Origin: an uncultured bacterium
Lineage (GTDB): Bacteria > Planctomycetota > Phycisphaerae > Phycisphaerales > SM1A02
Direction: 5' to 3'
NCBI GenBank assembly: GCA_903898755.1
Contig: CAIUGT010000154.1
Coordinates: 1 to 45,542, forward strand
Length of the DNA stretch: 45,542 nt
Position 1 is the stretch's first letter, and the number at the start of each line of letters is the position of its first letter. The notes beneath the pieces were generated by a model. That model made no database searches. It worked only from the letters and a program-made list of their open reading frames with translations, and was not told the DNA's origin. A program made the translations under genes and the position numbers. Of this stretch, positions 17,694 to 26,366 are shown in pieces.

Positions 17694-18852
17694 TCGCCGC
17701 GCCAGTGCGGGCGCGAAGTTTGCGCACGCAATCGCACACAATTGTGGCGGCTTGAACGACTTCTTCACGCGTTGTGAAGCGCGACAGGCTGAAGCGCACG
17801 CTTCCGTGGGCTAGAACGGGTGGAACCCCCATAGCTAATAGCACGGGCGAAGGATCCAGAGAGCCCGAACTGCACGCCGCGCCTGCGCTGGCGCAAAGAT
17901 TCTCATTGGAAAGCGCTAGTAAAATTGCTTCCGCTTCCAAATGTGCAAACGCGATATTGGTTGTGTTCCATATTCTATTTGTGGCAACGCCATTCATCAT
18001 CGCATCAGGAATTGCCGTTTGTATCAAAGTTTCAAATTGATTCCTGAACTCCGCGGCGTGATTCATATCCGCCGCGTCCAACCACCTACGGGCGGCTTGT
18101 GCTGCCATGCCAAAGCCAATAATCCCAGAAACATTTTCCGTCCCGGCGCGACGATCACGCTCTTGTGGACCGCCCACAAGTTGGGCTGAAATACCAGCGC
18201 CTCGACGCGCGAACAATGCCGCCGCGCCTTTGGGGCCATGGAGTTTGTGCGCGGAGAATGTGGCAAAATCAACTGGGGCATTCGCCACATCAAATGGATG
18301 GCGACCCACTGACTGCGTGGCGTCGGTATGAAATAGAACATTTTTCTCTCTGCACAATTCACCCACGACTTGCAGGGGAAGAATGACGCCAGTCTCATTG
18401 TTCACGGACATCAGCGAAACCAACGCAATGTCATCGCCATGTTTTTGAAGCACCTCTCGCAAGTGATCAAGATGTATTTCGCCGCTGTGCGCATGCTCAA
18501 CCCAAATCACTTCGCACTGGCCCGCGGCTTCAAGGTGTTGCGCCAAAGTTCGCACCGCTGCGTGTTCTAATTTGCTGGTGACAATCACTCGCCGCTTTGG
18601 ATGCGCTTCCAAAACGCCGCGCAATGCCAGCGACGCAGACTCTGTTCCACTGGAGCAAAAAATAATTTCACGCGCCGAGCAGCCGACAAGTTGCGCGACA
18701 TGTTCTCGAGCGTGCTCAAGTTGCGCGCGTGCCGCTTGTCCAAATCGATGAACGCTGCTGGGATTACCCCAATTGTTGGCCAGTGATTCGCGCATGGCTT
18801 CCACAACTTCCGCAAGCGGCATGGTGGTGGCGTTGTTGTCCAAATAGATCAC
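17677..18852 (-). CDS. Cysteine desulfurase (NifS/IscS family)
   Basis: This PLP enzyme takes sulfur from cysteine for Fe-S clusters and tRNA thiolation. The 391-residue protein starts with IYLDNNATT, binds PLP through Lys203 in SAHKLHGPKG, has SSGTESASLALRG (the phosphate-binding turn) and HTDATQSVG, and keeps the mobile catalytic loop with Cys327 in ASAGAACSSGSLDPSPVL. The SSGS loop and length fit the NifS/IscS group rather than SufS. No scaffold gene (iscU or nifU) is adjacent. It is convergent with the FtsK-like gene and overlaps its end. Confidence 0.92.
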   Translation of the reverse strand: MIYLDNNATTMPLAEVVEAMRESLANNWGNPSSVHRFGQAARAQLEHAREHVAQLVGCSAREIIFCSSGTESASLALRGVLEAHPKRRVIVTSKLEHAAVRTLAQHLEAAGQCEVIWVEHAHSGEIHLDHLREVLQKHGDDIALVSLMSVNNETGVILPLQVVGELCREKNVLFHTDATQSVGRHPFDVANAPVDFATFSAHKLHGPKGAAALFARRGAGISAQLVGGPQERDRRAGTENVSGIIGFGMAAQAARRWLDAADMNHAAEFRNQFETLIQTAIPDAMMNGVATNRIWNTTNIAFAHLEAEAILLALSNENLCASAGAACSSGSLDPSPVLLAMGVPPVLAHGSVRFSLSRFTTREEVVQAATIVCDCVRKLRARTGAAITNVK

Positions 18853-18893
18853 ATGTCAAGAGTAGGGTGGCGGCCACTCTTCGCCAATAAATA

Positions 18894-18922
18894 AAAAGCC
18901 CGACCACATGGATCGGACTTTT
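18894..18922 (-). terminator. Terminator after tRNA-Leu
   Basis: On the minus strand AAAAGTCCGA pairs with TCGGGCTTTT (one G-T pair) around a short loop and continues into a T run. It begins four bases past the tRNA 3' end. Confidence 0.75.
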
Positions 18923-18925
18923 CAA

Positions 18926-19009
18926 TGCGGATGAGAGGAATCGAACCTCCATGGGTGTGACCCCACAAGAACCTGAATCTTGCGCGTCTGCCAATTTCGC
19001 CACATCCGC
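18926..19009 (-). tRNA. tRNA-Leu (anticodon CAG)
   Basis: The acceptor stem GCGGATG/CATCCGC, the long variable arm expected of a class II tRNA, the T-loop GGTTCGATTCC and the anticodon arm CAAGA-TTCAGGT-TCTTG are all present. The loop gives anticodon CAG, reading CUG. Discriminator A is at 18926. The CCA end is not encoded. Confidence 0.95.
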
Positions 19010-19062
19010 AGGAAGAACAAGTGTACTTCGCCGCATTGCGTTTTGCATTTCGCAATCAAAAT

Positions 19063-19100
19063 GTAAATAAAACACGGGGTGGTCGTGGGACCACCCCGTG
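19063..19100 (-). terminator. Intrinsic terminator of rpoD
   Basis: A perfect 12-bp stem CACGGGGTGGTC/GACCACCCCGTG (19073-19100, loop GTGG) continues on the minus strand into TTTTATTTAC. It begins 22 bases after the rpoD stop and closes the dnaG-rpoD transcript. Confidence 0.9.
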
Positions 19101-19122
19101 CGAATTCAACCTTTCAAATGCT

Positions 19123-21063
19123 TCAATCCTCGGCGTCGTCTGTGATATCCGTTCCAATGTCAAGCACTTCGCCTTCGCCTGCGTCATCCGCGTCATCTTG
19201 CGAGACTAGGAAACTGGACAGGCGCTGACTTCGCACAGGATGTTGCAGCTTCTTCAACGCCTTGCTTTCAACTTGGCGCACTCGTTCGCGGGTCACCTTG
19301 AAGATTCGACCGACTTCCTCAAGGGTGTAGGTGTAGCCATCGCCAATGCCGTAGCGCAATTTCAAAATTTCACGCTCACGGTAGGTGAGTGTCTTCAACA
19401 CATCATTGATGCGCTGACGAAGCAACTCATTGCTCGCGGCTTCGGACGGACTTGACTGTCGTTCGTCCTCGATGAAATCTCCAAAGTGGCTGTCTTCGCT
19501 TTCGCCAACAGGGCGATCAAGCGAAATTGGATGGCGACTGATCTTCATCACGCGGCGAACTTCTTCGGCTGGCATCTTGGCTTTCGCCGCGATTTCTTCA
19601 CCGGTTGGTTCACGACCAAGCTCTTGAAGCAAATGCTTCTGAATGTTGCGCAACTTGCTCATGGTTTCAATCATGTGCACAGGCACGCGAATAGTTCGCG
19701 CGTGATCAGCGATGGCTCGCGTGATTGCCTGACGAATCCACCATGTCGCATACGTGCTGAACTTGTAGCCGCGTTGATACTCGTACTTGTCCACGGCGCG
19801 CATCAAGCCAGTGTTGCCTTCTTGAATAATGTCAAGGAATGGCAGTCCGCGGTTGCGATACTTCTTCGCGATGCTCACCACCAAGCGCAAATTTCCACCA
19901 GAAAGATCGCGCTTGGCTTGTTCATACTCGCCAAACACGCGCATAATGGCTTTCATACGCGCTTCAAGTTCCTCGGGATATTCAAACACAATGGATCGAA
20001 GACCAACCAGCTCCTCGCGCATCACAATTTGATCCTCGGGGTCAAATCGTTCTGGAAACTTCTCCGCCTTGAGAAGTTGGCGCTTCAAGTCAACCATTTT
20101 TCGATGGATGGACTGCAAGCGACGCATCAGTGGTTGAATACGGCCTGTTCGCAAGCAGCACTCTTCAAGCAGGGTTGCAACTTTTCGGCGACGAAGACGA
20201 AGCTCTTCCTTGATAACAACTTTACGATCTTCCGAAATTTCGGAATCCTCAAGTTGATTCCATTGGCGCTCGTTCATGTCGATCAATTTGGAAATGGTCT
20301 CAACATTTCCTGGAATGCGCGACGCGATCTTGCCCTTGGCATCTTCTTCCGCAGTGGAAATACGCATGGTTCGATCGAACGGCAATTTGCCGTCGCGCAC
20401 TTGCTTGAGAGTCTCAGTGGCCAATCGCGCCACGTAATCACTTTCAAGCGATTTTCGACGGAAGATCATGCGGGTGGTTTCAATTTTCTTAGCCAAGCGA
20501 ATTTCTTGTTCGCGGGTCAAAAGAGGAATTGTTCCCATCTGCGTCAGGTACATGCGAATTGGATCATCAATGCGCTTGCTGCCTTGCTCGGCCAATGCCT
20601 GCGCCACGATGGCCATGGCTTCCTCGTCATCCAAAATTTCATCATCAAGGTCGGCGGCTTCTGGAGCAGCTTTCGTGGAAGGAATTTCCACGACATCTTT
20701 CATCTGCTTGAGAACCTTTGGTTGCGCACCCGCGCTTAAAATTGGCGCTGGTGGCGGGCCTTGAATCGCCGCTGGAACCGAGCACGCATCTTTGCGGTGC
20801 TTGGGATTGTCGCGGTGAAACTTCAAGTTGGTTTGCAATGGCGCGTCCAGTGGAGTGAGCTTGTTGCGCTGCACTTCAATCTCATCCACCATGTCAATCC
20901 CATTTTCACTGAGCAACACGAAGAGCTCATCAATACGATCGGCGTTGACGAACTCATCTGGCAAGCAGGTGTTGAGTTCTTCATAGCTAATCCACTTTTG
21001 CTGGCGACCTTTTTCAACAAGGCGACGAAGAGTGGCTTTCAGATCTTTAATGGCAAGACTCAC
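19123..21063 (-). CDS. rpoD: Primary RNA polymerase sigma factor RpoD (sigma-70)
   Basis: This is the housekeeping sigma factor that directs RNA polymerase to most promoters. At 646 residues it has region 1.1 (first 65 or so residues, including [11 protein letters not shown]), region 1.2 [21 protein letters not shown], a long non-conserved insert, region 2 ([26 protein letters not shown], then [28 protein letters not shown] in adjoining parts), region 3, and region 4.2 with [17 protein letters not shown]. Region 1.1 and the insert mark it as a group 1 sigma. Start is GTG 21063, supported by GGAG eight bases upstream. It follows dnaG by 36 bases. Confidence 0.97.
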   Translation of the reverse strand: MSLAIKDLKATLRRLVEKGRQQKWISYEELNTCLPDEFVNADRIDELFVLLSENGIDMVDEIEVQRNKLTPLDAPLQTNLKFHRDNPKHRKDACSVPAAIQGPPPAPILSAGAQPKVLKQMKDVVEIPSTKAAPEAADLDDEILDDEEAMAIVAQALAEQGSKRIDDPIRMYLTQMGTIPLLTREQEIRLAKKIETTRMIFRRKSLESDYVARLATETLKQVRDGKLPFDRTMRISTAEEDAKGKIASRIPGNVETISKLIDMNERQWNQLEDSEISEDRKVVIKEELRLRRRKVATLLEECCLRTGRIQPLMRRLQSIHRKMVDLKRQLLKAEKFPERFDPEDQIVMREELVGLRSIVFEYPEELEARMKAIMRVFGEYEQAKRDLSGGNLRLVVSIAKKYRNRGLPFLDIIQEGNTGLMRAVDKYEYQRGYKFSTYATWWIRQAITRAIADHARTIRVPVHMIETMSKLRNIQKHLLQELGREPTGEEIAAKAKMPAEEVRRVMKISRHPISLDRPVGESEDSHFGDFIEDERQSSPSEAASNELLRQRINDVLKTLTYREREILKLRYGIGDGYTYTLEEVGRIFKVTRERVRQVESKALKKLQHPVRSQRLSSFLVSQDDADDAGEGEVLDIGTDITDDAED

Positions 21064-21099
21064 GGTTCAACTCCAATTCTTTGTAAGAGGGAAAAACAT

Positions 21100-23040
21100 T
21101 CAAGATTGATCCGCAGACGCTTTCGCTACGGTTTCAGTTCGGTTCAAATTCCGCATATTTTGCGCAATTGCAGTGGGGTTATGACCCCCTCGGCGCACTT
21201 GTTCCAATCGAGCAAGTGCATCCTCGGAGTTCATCAAATGGTTCGCATTGTGTTTGATATCGGCGTCATGCAGGAATTTGTCAAAATCAGCGGCGGCGTT
21301 GCGCACAGCTTCTGAGGCGTCCATATGTTCATTGCGTTGACTACCAATGTGAAATAGCTCGCCGCAGAGGGCTTTGAGCGAAGGCTCTTGGCACTCGGCT
21401 TGAATGTCTTGGACATGGAATGAAGAACCAGATTCAAAACGCATGACAAGCAGGCTCCATAGTTGTCGAAGATCGGTTCGTTCGAAGTGTTCTGGTGAAA
21501 AAGCTTCTGAAATGGGCAATAACCCTTCTGTTCCCACTTGCACGCGTACTTGCGCGGCATGTGGATCCGCCATGATGGCCGCCAATAAATTTTTCTCCGC
21601 CATTCGTCGAGCTTTGTGTCGAGGACTTGATGGAGGCTCTTGCACAAGTTGTGGAGCAATGGTTTGGGTTGAGGCTGTCTCGTTCAATTTCAATTCGGCG
21701 CGCGCTTGCGGCATGGCTTGTTCAAGTGTCCGCACTGGAACGCCGGTCAATTTTGAAAGCGCGTTCATGACAAAACTTTTGCGTAGTGGTTCAACTGATC
21801 GAAAACCAAGCTCGCCAAGTTTGCGCAGCAACTCTTGCAAGCGCTGTTGTTTTCCAGACATGCTTTCCACGGATTCAAGATTCGCCTTGAAGCGGCGCAC
21901 CATCCATGACAAAGCTTCTTCACCATTTGCAAGCGCGGCGTTGAAATCATTCAGCCCATTTGGGCGCTGCAATAATTCGTCTGCATCAAGACCATCAGGC
22001 AATGTGGCAATGCGAACATCGACAGGGACGGCCAGGAAAGTTTCCACGGCGCGGTCGGCGGCGCGCTCTCCAGCGTTGTCCGGATCAAACACCACGGTGA
22101 TTCGCTCCGCCATTCGCTGCAATGCCTTAGCATGATCTTTTGTCAGCGCAGTGCCTAAAGTGGCAATGACATTGGTCACGCCAGCTTGATGCAAAGCAAC
22201 GGCGTCCACATAGCCTTCCACCACAATCGCGTGCTTGGAATCAATAATGGATCGGCGCGCCCGATGCAGCGCATACAGGGTGCGTCCCTTTGAAAACAGG
22301 GGGGAATCAGGGCTATTCAGATATTTTGGTTCGTCATTTGGGTCAAGCCGACGCGCGCCAAACGCAATGACATTTCCCAATTCGTCATGAATAGGAAACA
22401 ACAAGCGATTGCGGAAGCCATCAATTGGACCGCGTTGTCCGCTGCGAATGAGTCCAAGCGCCTCGAAACTTTCACGCGCAATTTTGTCTGTGGAATTCGC
22501 GGAGTGCTGAATCAACTTTTCAATGTGACGCGCGAGATGGTCCCAGCCTTCAGGTGCCACGCCAAGTTGAAAATCTTCACGGGTCTGCGCGTTGAGCACG
22601 CGCTCATTCAAGTGCGTGCGCGCCGTGGCTCCAAGAGTCTCATCTTGCAGGCAGCGCTGATAAAATTTAGCGGCCGCTGCCATGGCTTTGCGCAGCGATT
22701 CTTTGCTTGTGGCTGGATCCTTGGGACCTTCTTCGCGCATTGAACGCAATTCAATTCCGCAGCGCTGCCCCAAATATTTCAAGGCCTCGCGGAATTCCAT
22801 CTTGTGGAAATTCATGACAAAGTCAATCGCGTTTCCAGCCGCTCCGCACGCGAAGCAGTTGTAAAAAGCATTTCCTTTGTGCGTCACAACCGCCATGCTT
22901 GGCGATTTGTCCTCATGGAATGGACAAAGTCCCACGTGCTCTCGGCCTCTAGGCTTCAGAGAAACGTGTTCGCCAACAAGGGACACAAGATCAGTTGCGT
23001 CCAAAATGCGATCGCGATCGCTTTGTTGCGATAAAACCAT
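21100..23040 (-). CDS. dnaG: DNA primase DnaG
   Basis: DnaG makes RNA primers for DNA replication and works with the replicative helicase. The 646-residue protein has a CHC2 zinc finger (C39, H42, C62, C65, with CPFHEDKSPS and NCFACGAAGNAIDF), the primase core with the Toprim motifs VVEGYVDAVALHQAG and VFDPDNAGERAADRA, and a C-terminal region that would bind DnaB. All metal ligands are present. It forms the macromolecular-synthesis pair with rpoD; rpsU, often present in proteobacteria, is not in front of it. Confidence 0.96.
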   Translation of the reverse strand: MVLSQQSDRDRILDATDLVSLVGEHVSLKPRGREHVGLCPFHEDKSPSMAVVTHKGNAFYNCFACGAAGNAIDFVMNFHKMEFREALKYLGQRCGIELRSMREEGPKDPATSKESLRKAMAAAAKFYQRCLQDETLGATARTHLNERVLNAQTREDFQLGVAPEGWDHLARHIEKLIQHSANSTDKIARESFEALGLIRSGQRGPIDGFRNRLLFPIHDELGNVIAFGARRLDPNDEPKYLNSPDSPLFSKGRTLYALHRARRSIIDSKHAIVVEGYVDAVALHQAGVTNVIATLGTALTKDHAKALQRMAERITVVFDPDNAGERAADRAVETFLAVPVDVRIATLPDGLDADELLQRPNGLNDFNAALANGEEALSWMVRRFKANLESVESMSGKQQRLQELLRKLGELGFRSVEPLRKSFVMNALSKLTGVPVRTLEQAMPQARAELKLNETASTQTIAPQLVQEPPSSPRHKARRMAEKNLLAAIMADPHAAQVRVQVGTEGLLPISEAFSPEHFERTDLRQLWSLLVMRFESGSSFHVQDIQAECQEPSLKALCGELFHIGSQRNEHMDASEAVRNAAADFDKFLHDADIKHNANHLMNSEDALARLEQVRRGGHNPTAIAQNMRNLNRTETVAKASADQS

Positions 23041-23078
23041 TGTTTGCTTTCAGTGAAAGAACCACCTGCGACGCAAGG

Positions 23079-23166
23079 CCCATCCATGGGATTTGCCGCG
23101 GAACCACCTATAGTTTTACAAGGCCGCGACCTTGCAAAACCTCCGCAGATGAGAATCATCATGCGG
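23079..23166. ncRNA. Candidate structured RNA or leader upstream of dnaG
   Basis: Three consecutive inverted repeats: CCCAT/ATGGG (23079-23090, 2-base loop); GTTTTACAAGG/CCTTGCAAAAC (23113-23140, 6-base loop, one mismatch); and CCGCAGATGA/TCATC-TGCGG (23143-23166, loop GAA, one bulge). None is followed by a T run in either direction, so they are not simple terminators. Strand is undecided; on the minus strand they lie about 40-125 bases before the dnaG start. No known RNA family is recognised. Confidence 0.3.
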
Positions 23167-23419
23167 CAGTTTCCTGTGGAATAAAATCATGAATGCACGC
23201 ATTCAAGACTTACACCACCGGACCAAACGGACCTTCAAATTGGGTCCACAATTCTCTCGGCTGGCAGGTTTGCTTGTGAAACGCGTTCGTGGATCAACCT
23301 TGATCCTGCGTATTCAACGAAGCCTTGTAGCGCCGAGGGACGAGGAAAGTTACGCCAAATTTCTGGGAAGTCAATTGATAATTTCTAATAATCGCTGAAA
23401 TACAGTGATAAATATTAAA

Positions 23420-23451
23420 AATGTAGTAAATACGGCGTTATTGACCGTATT
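23420..23451 (-). terminator. Possible terminator after rpmB
   Basis: A perfect 7-bp inverted repeat AATACGG/CCGTATT (23429-23451, 9-base loop) continues on the minus strand into TTACTACATTTTTAA. It lies 33 bases past the rpmB stop. The stem is short and the T run is delayed, so it may be weak. Confidence 0.45.
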
Positions 23452-23483
23452 CAAGGCTTAAGAGTGCGGGCGAAGTTGAAAGG

Positions 23484-23762
23484 TCAACCAGCAGCGGCGG
23501 CTTTTCGTGGACGCGTATAAACGAACTTGCGACGCAATGGTTTCTCAACAAGTCCAGAGCGAATAGCTCGAACGCTTGCTTTGACGCGCGTTGGTTTGCC
23601 ATCAATGACAGCCGTGACATTTTGCAAATTAGGCTTGAAAGTGCGCTTTTTTACGCTGGTTGTCTTAATACCAACACCACCAAGGTATTTCGCTTTGCCG
23701 CGACGCTTGAGAACATTTCCAGAAGTTGTTTTTGATCCGGTGAAATAGCAGACGCGTGGCAT
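23484..23762 (-). CDS. rpmB: 50S ribosomal protein L28
   Basis: L28 is a small basic protein of the large ribosomal subunit. The N-terminus [16 protein letters not shown] is typical, and [12 protein letters not shown] matches the conserved R/K-x-F-x-P-N-L-Q stretch. The protein has 92 residues, longer than common L28 (about 63-78), because of a basic Gly-rich segment (about 19-34) and an Ala-rich tail. Only one cysteine remains of the zinc ribbon, so it is the C-minus form. ATG 23762 has GAGGAGA eight bases upstream. Confidence 0.9.
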   Translation of the reverse strand: MPRVCYFTGSKTTSGNVLKRRGKAKYLGGVGIKTTSVKKRTFKPNLQNVTAVIDGKPTRVKASVRAIRSGLVEKPLRRKFVYTRPRKAAAAG

Positions 23763-23853
23763 GGTTCAATCTCCTCAGTTGGGTGGATCATTCTACAAAT
23801 AAAGGCACTTTTGCGCAAGGGCAAGAAGATATTTTGCGCTCAACATTGCAGAT

Positions 23854-24360
23854 TTACTCGCTCAGGCGGGCAATCTTGAGCAAGTTGGCCACATTCAGAG
23901 CGTCGAACGCGTCAAAGCTGCCAACATCAAAGCTGTCCAGGTCAATCACTCCCCAAGCATTTCCGGCGGAATCAAAGCAGGGGACAACCAATTCGCTTCT
24001 GTCCCGCGGATCGCAAGCTATGTAGTCGCCGCCAAGTTCAGCCACGTCGCGCACCACCAATGGCTTTCCAGATTTGAAGGAATTTCCGCATGCGCCATGC
24101 AAGCCAATTGGGCTGCAAGCCGGTTTGGGTTCGCGCGCCGCAAGCAGCATGCAAGTTGTGTTTGGCAACGGGAGATCAGCTTGGTAAAAACCAATCCAAC
24201 TGACTCCGTGTTCTTGCAGGCGAGGCCAGACCGCTTGGATGAACAAGTTCATAGAGCCCAGTCGCGCTTGCGCAGGATCCGTTGCATCAGCAATATGAGT
24301 TTGAATCCGCTCTTCAAGCAGTTCTTGAATTTCTTTCCACGGACGCTTTGACTGCACCAT
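23854..24360 (-). CDS. msrC: Free methionine-(R)-sulfoxide reductase, GAF domain (fRMsr)
   Basis: This enzyme reduces free methionine-R-sulfoxide. The 168-residue protein is a single GAF domain and keeps the three cysteines of the family: Cys82 (EPKPAC), Cys91 (LHGACG) and Cys116 (YIACD), followed by RSELVVPCFDSAGNAWGVIDLDS. The first spacing (9 residues) is one shorter than in the better-known enzymes. ATG 24360 begins two bases after the clpX stop, so the two genes are almost certainly co-transcribed. That joins protein quality control to oxidative-damage repair. Confidence 0.85.
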   Translation of the reverse strand: MVQSKRPWKEIQELLEERIQTHIADATDPAQARLGSMNLFIQAVWPRLQEHGVSWIGFYQADLPLPNTTCMLLAAREPKPACSPIGLHGACGNSFKSGKPLVVRDVAELGGDYIACDPRDRSELVVPCFDSAGNAWGVIDLDSFDVGSFDAFDALNVANLLKIARLSE

Positions 24361-24362
24361 AC

Positions 24363-25820
24363 TTACGCGGTTTCTTTTGACAAGTGGCGAATCGCTTTCA
24401 GCGACGACTTGTCCAAGATTGCCTTGGCAGTGATGGTGTAGACAGCATTCACATTGTCCATTTCTGGCAAGTGGTACATCAACTCAAGAAGGATTTCATC
24501 CAGTACGGCGCGCAGGGCACGTGCTCCAGTTTTTCTCTGCAAGGCGCGATCGGAAATGAGTTCCAGCGCGTCTTGCGTGAACACAAGGTCCGCGCCCTCA
24601 AGCCTGAAGAAGTGTTGAAATTGCTTAATGAGCGCGTTCTTTGGCTCCGTCAAAATATTGATCATGGCCTTGCGATCAAGCGGCATGAGTGGGCAAAGAA
24701 TTGGAAGACGGCCAACAAGTTCGGGAATCATCCCATATTCAAGAATGTCATCAGGAGTGAGTTGCGTTAATAGCGTGGCAACCTCGGCTTCATGATTGGT
24801 GCTGGCGACATCATTGGAGAAACCAATACGGCGTTGGCCGATTCGCTTCTTCACGATGTTTTCAATGCCGTTGAAACTGCCGCCGCAAATAAACAGAATG
24901 TGCGTGGTGTCCATCTGAATATATTGTTGCTCTGGGTGCTTGCGTCCGCCTTGCGGAGGAACATTGGCCACCGTGCCTTCGAGCATCTTTAGCAAACTTT
25001 GTTGCACGCCTTCGCCGCTGACATCGCGGGTAATGGAGACATTTTGATTGGTCTTTCCAATCTTGTCGATCTCGTCAATATAAATAATTCCGCGCTGAGC
25101 GCTCTCCAAATCAAAGTCTGCGGCTTGCAAGAGTTTCAGCAGAAGATTTTCAACATCTTCGCCCACATAGCCGGCCTCAGTCAATGTTGTGGCATCGCCG
25201 ATTGCAAATGGAACATTCAAAATGCGCGCCAGGGTGCGCGCCAGAAGCGTTTTTCCGGTGCCGGTTGGACCAACCAACATCACGTTGCTCTTGTCTAATT
25301 CAACGGTGGCATTCTCCGCGTCAATTTGCGTTAGGCGCTTGTAATGATTGTGCACCGCGACGGCAAGCGAACGCTTGGCCAGATCTTGTCCAATGACATA
25401 TTGATCCAAAAATTCCTTGATGGTTCGCGGGGTTGGAATTTGTCCGAACTGCGGTCGTGATCCGCGCACACGTCGCGTTTCTTGTTTGAAAATATTTTGG
25501 CACAGGTCCGTGCAGTTGGAGCAAATGTAGACATCGCTTGGACCTTCAACCATGGGGCCAACTTCGCGGCTGGTTTTTCCACAGAAACTACACGTGGTGA
25601 CCTTGCGGCCTTTGAAGCCAGATCCGTCGCCGCCAGTAGGGCCTCCAGAACCACCGCCTGAGTTTCCGCCGGGACCGCCAGAAGACCCACCACCGGAGTT
25701 TCCGCCAGAGCCGGAACCAGATGTTAAATCCATTCCATCTCTTTTATTGCGGCCAGAACCGCCAGCGTTTGTAGGTTCAAGTTGGGAACGAGACGATTGT
25801 GGTTGTGATTTTGAATTCAT
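24363..25820 (-). CDS. clpX: ATP-dependent Clp protease ATP-binding subunit ClpX
   Basis: ClpX is the AAA+ unfoldase that feeds proteins to ClpP. The 485-residue protein has a C4 zinc-binding domain (C77, C80, C100, C103), Walker A GPTGTGKT at 184-191, Walker [12 protein letters not shown], the pore loop GYVGED and the ClpP-contacting IGF loop (RRIGFSNDV). The first 75 residues are an unusual extension: a polar Gln/Ser stretch followed by a Gly/Ser run rich in [10 protein letters not shown]-type repeats. ATG 30 would remove only part of it. The usual partner clpP is not in the window. No Shine-Dalgarno is seen at 25820. Confidence 0.96.
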   Translation of the reverse strand: MNSKSQPQSSRSQLEPTNAGGSGRNKRDGMDLTSGSGSGGNSGGGSSGGPGGNSGGGSGGPTGGDGSGFKGRKVTTCSFCGKTSREVGPMVEGPSDVYICSNCTDLCQNIFKQETRRVRGSRPQFGQIPTPRTIKEFLDQYVIGQDLAKRSLAVAVHNHYKRLTQIDAENATVELDKSNVMLVGPTGTGKTLLARTLARILNVPFAIGDATTLTEAGYVGEDVENLLLKLLQAADFDLESAQRGIIYIDEIDKIGKTNQNVSITRDVSGEGVQQSLLKMLEGTVANVPPQGGRKHPEQQYIQMDTTHILFICGGSFNGIENIVKKRIGQRRIGFSNDVASTNHEAEVATLLTQLTPDDILEYGMIPELVGRLPILCPLMPLDRKAMINILTEPKNALIKQFQHFFRLEGADLVFTQDALELISDRALQRKTGARALRAVLDEILLELMYHLPEMDNVNAVYTITAKAILDKSSLKAIRHLSKETA

Positions 25821-26007
25821 TTTTGTTTATGCAAAGGGCGTGTCTGGATTATGTCACAAGAGTCTACTAGGTCAATGAAACTTCATCGGAAATTAAATTG
25901 AAAGACGGAATGAACGGAACAGGGCGCCCTTATTGGACTGAGTGATTGGAAGCAATTTGTTGATCGCGGAAATTGATCGCGGCATGCACGCGCAGATTTT
26001 GGCGCAT

Positions 26008-26349
26008 TCATTTGCCTGGTGGAGGCGGCGATTGAAATGGCTTTTTACGTGGTACTTTCATGGTTGATTGAGTCTGTGTTATTGCAGAAAGATGTCCCGC
26101 CATTTCGGGGGATTTCATCAGCGAAGCTTTTGCGCGCTCATATTGAGATTGGTCCATTTCGCCGTTCTCTTTGAGGCGACGCAAATCCGCAAGTGTGAAA
26201 CCGATCGAAGGAGTATCCGCCGACTTGTTGGTTGCATTTCGACGTGCCGCAACCATGATCAAGCCACCAATGACTGCGACCACAACAAGACCACCAAGCC
26301 ACGGGGCAATCTGATTGAACAAATCACTCGCGGCCAAGGTCAAGAACAT
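26008..26349 (-). CDS. Small membrane protein with SHOCT-like domain
   Basis: A 113-residue protein with one membrane helix (about 15-35, APWLGGLVVVAVIGGLIMVAA), a short linker, a SHOCT-like two-helix motif FTLADLRRLKENGEMDQSQYERAKASLM (about 51-78) in two parts, and a proline/lysine-rich tail. The motif is common in planctomycete membrane proteins of unknown role, where it may mediate oligomer formation. It starts 17 bases after the tig stop and is probably in the same transcript. The 187 bases between it and clpX hold only a 10-base palindrome AGGGCGCCCT near 25922. Function unknown. Confidence 0.7.
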   Translation of the reverse strand: MFLTLAASDLFNQIAPWLGGLVVVAVIGGLIMVAARRNATNKSADTPSIGFTLADLRRLKENGEMDQSQYERAKASLMKSPEMAGHLSAITQTQSTMKVPRKKPFQSPPPPGK

Positions 26350-26366
26350 GATTTATGCCGCGAGAA

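Larger units (their letters stand above)
23041..23483. other. 443-base intergenic region between dnaG and rpmB, rich in inverted repeats
   Basis: There is no certain gene here. The dnaG-proximal 130 bases hold several hairpins and a 9-base direct repeat GAACCACCT (23059-23067 and 23101-23109). A plus-strand frame at 23189-23398 could encode 69 basic residues, but it has no Shine-Dalgarno and no recognisable fold. The rpmB side holds a terminator-like hairpin. Confidence 0.5.

Noticed and set aside
19486-20739. 417-codon open frame on the plus strand opposite rpoD
   Set aside because: It lies wholly antisense to a clear rpoD, is rich in His/Asn/Leu as expected of a mirror frame, and shows no domain.
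23339-23352. GACGAGGAAAGT, resembling the start of the RNase P RNA core
   Set aside because: The surrounding helices of RNase P RNA are missing and too little non-coding sequence is available before rpmB.
23189-23398. 69-codon basic open frame between dnaG and rpmB
   Set aside because: It has no Shine-Dalgarno, no recognisable domain, and sits in a repeat-rich non-coding region. It cannot be excluded but is not supported.
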